NCBI GenBank assembly: GCA_934615145.1
Contig: CAKTTM010000027.1
Coordinates: 1 to 12,210, forward strand
Reading direction: 5' to 3'
Source: an uncultured Clostridia bacterium
GTDB lineage: Bacteria; Bacillota; Clostridia; Christensenellales; Aristaeellaceae
DNA: 12,210 bases
The stretch's first letter is position 1. Every line of letters begins with the position of its first letter. The position numbers and the translations under genes were made by a program. Shown piece by piece: positions 11,297 to 12,210 of this stretch. Below the pieces are notes generated by a model. It ran no database searches. It saw nothing but the letters and a program-made list of their open reading frames with translations, and was not told the origin of the DNA.

Positions 11297-12210
11297 ATGG
11301 CTCAAGATGTCAGCGGCGTAGGCAAGTTCAACGAGTTTGCATTGATATCCAATAAGACCTTGGTCAAGGCCAGCGGCTACACCGATGATGACTGCGCCAG
11401 GCCCATCATCGGCATCGCCAATGCCTTCAACGACCTGGTGCCGGGCCACAAGAACCTGCGGCAGCTAAGCGAGCAGGTCAAGCACGGCATCTACCGCGCC
11501 GGCGGCACGCCGGTGGAGTTTGGCGTCATCGCCGTCTGCGACGGCGTCAGCGACAACCACGAGGGTGCCAAGTATACGCTGCCCTCCCGCGACGCCATTG
11601 CCGACTCTGTGGAGGTGCAGGCCCGCGCCCACGCCTTTGACGGCATTGTGCTGATGGCCAGCTGCGACAAGATCGTGCCCGGCATGCTGATGGCGGCGGC
11701 CAGGCTCGATATCCCTGCCATCTTTATCGCAGGCGGCGCCATGGTCTCCTCCCCGCCCTTTGGCAGCCGCACCAAATCCGACACCACCACCATCTCCGAA
11801 GGCCTGGGCATGTACTCCACCGGGCAGATCGACTATGACCAGCTGCAGGGCCTGACCACCAACTGCTCGCTGGCCTGCGGCTCCTGCCAGTTCATGGGCA
11901 CGGCCAACACCATGTGCTGCTTTGCCGAGGCCATTGGCATGTCGCTGACCGGCAGCGGCATCATCCCGGCCGTCTATCATGAGCGCGGCCGCGCCGCCTT
12001 CCGCAGCGGCGAAAAAATCGTGCAGTTGGTCAATCAAAAGGTCACCGCCCGCCAGGTCATGACCAAGGAGGCGCTCAAGAACGCCGTCATGGTGCTGATG
12101 GCCTCCGGCGGCTCCACCAACGCGGTCATCCATGCCTGCGCGCTGGGGCACGAGCTGGGCATCCCGCCCCAGGAGGTGCTGGGCTACTTTGACCACTACG
12201 CCGACCTCAT
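11297..12210 (+). CDS. ilvD: IlvD/Edd-family dehydratase, probable dihydroxy-acid dehydratase (3' end outside window)
   Basis: 304 codons and two bases are present, with ATG 11297 after AGGAGG (6-nt spacer). Family marks are RPIIGIANAFNDLVPGH (35-51), HEGAKYTLPSRDAIADS (88-104), SCDKIVPGMLMA (122-133) with the lysine next to the cluster cysteine, CGSCQFMGTANTM (194-206), and SGGSTNAVIH (270-279). These enzymes carry an Fe-S cluster and Mg2+ and remove water from 2,3-dihydroxy acids. IlvD makes the 2-keto acids of valine and isoleucine; relatives act on sugar acids. Cysteines at 81, 123, 194 and 197 can serve the cluster. The sequence departs from typical IlvD in AVCDGVSDNHEG (usually AVDDGI...) and CGSCQFMGTANTM (usually CGSCSGMFTANSM), and no other ilv genes are visible. 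With a dedicated divergent regulator, a catabolic substrate is possible. Family certain, substrate not. Confidence 0.88.
   Translation, partial: MAQDVSGVGKFNEFALISNKTLVKASGYTDDDCARPIIGIANAFNDLVPGHKNLRQLSEQVKHGIYRAGGTPVEFGVIAVCDGVSDNHEGAKYTLPSRDAIADSVEVQARAHAFDGIVLMASCDKIVPGMLMAAARLDIPAIFIAGGAMVSSPPFGSRTKSDTTTISEGLGMYSTGQIDYDQLQGLTTNCSLACGSCQFMGTANTMCCFAEAIGMSLTGSGIIPAVYHERGRAAFRSGEKIVQLVNQKVTARQVMTKEALKNAVMVLMASGGSTNAVIHACALGHELGIPPQEVLGYFDHYADL

Noticed and set aside
11465..12196. Open frame of 243 codons on the minus strand
   Set aside because: It is the antisense shadow of the IlvD-family gene; its product is Ala/Gly/His-rich with no family likeness.
1..12210. CRISPR arrays, tRNA genes, insertion sequences, prophage or defence-system genes
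   Set aside because: No repeated spacers, cloverleaf sequences, transposase or nuclease motifs were found on either strand.

Overview
The window looks like chromosomal DNA of a GC-rich Bacillota (Firmicutes), probably a Clostridia-type anaerobe. Almost every gene has a strong AGGAGG-type ribosome binding site. Intergenic regions carry sigma-A-like promoters with TATAAT or close -10 boxes, several of them extended TG-N-TATAAT. The gene families also fit: a GH125 alpha-mannosidase, a short formate/nitrite channel, a Cro/CI regulator with a zinc ribbon, and a two-component Trk system. Genus cannot be assigned from this sequence alone. There is no rRNA, tRNA, CRISPR array, insertion sequence or prophage. 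Genes cover nearly everything and no gene-free stretch exceeds about 215 bases.

Left part (1-5300), accessory in character. After the first codons of a gene leaving the left edge comes a 68-aa very basic protein whose coding sequence contains its own intrinsic terminator. Next is a three-gene minus-strand operon with overlapping starts and stops: a MarR-type regulator, a flavodoxin-fold protein with a compact four-cysteine motif, and a second flavodoxin-fold reductase. The second reductase is broken by a 14-bp tandem duplication. The operon has a near-perfect promoter with an inverted repeat at the expected transcription start. A short formate/nitrite-type channel and a GH125 alpha-mannosidase are transcribed divergently, and the mannosidase has an in-frame TAA. 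Then come a ClbS/DfsB-family gene with a one-base frameshift and, overlapping its start, an XRE/zinc-ribbon regulator. Three of the eight substantially complete genes here are disrupted, while the genes to the right are intact.

Middle (5300-9715), mostly housekeeping. All are on the minus strand: a VOC/PhnB-like protein, a DUF368 (PopT-type) polyprenyl-phosphate transporter, and trkH with trkA (K+ uptake channel and its RCK regulator). The trkA and trkH genes overlap by 4 bp. popT follows them with its own extended -10 promoter.

Right part (9716-12210). A YczE-like membrane protein on the plus strand meets a YheO/DauR-type regulator (PAS-like plus C-terminal HTH) tail to tail, with overlapping stop codons. 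The regulator is divergent from an IlvD/Edd-family dehydratase that runs off the right edge. The promoters of these two genes are physically interleaved. An inverted repeat, GTGCAA-N14-TTGCAC, sits across the -10 of one and the -35 of the other, so the regulator probably controls both.

Best candidates for something new: the small basic gene with a terminator inside its reading frame (an architecture like the tmRNA-controlled ribosome-rescue factors ArfA and BrfA); the exact 14-bp duplication that toggles a reading frame; and the regulator/IlvD-family pair with interleaved promoters.
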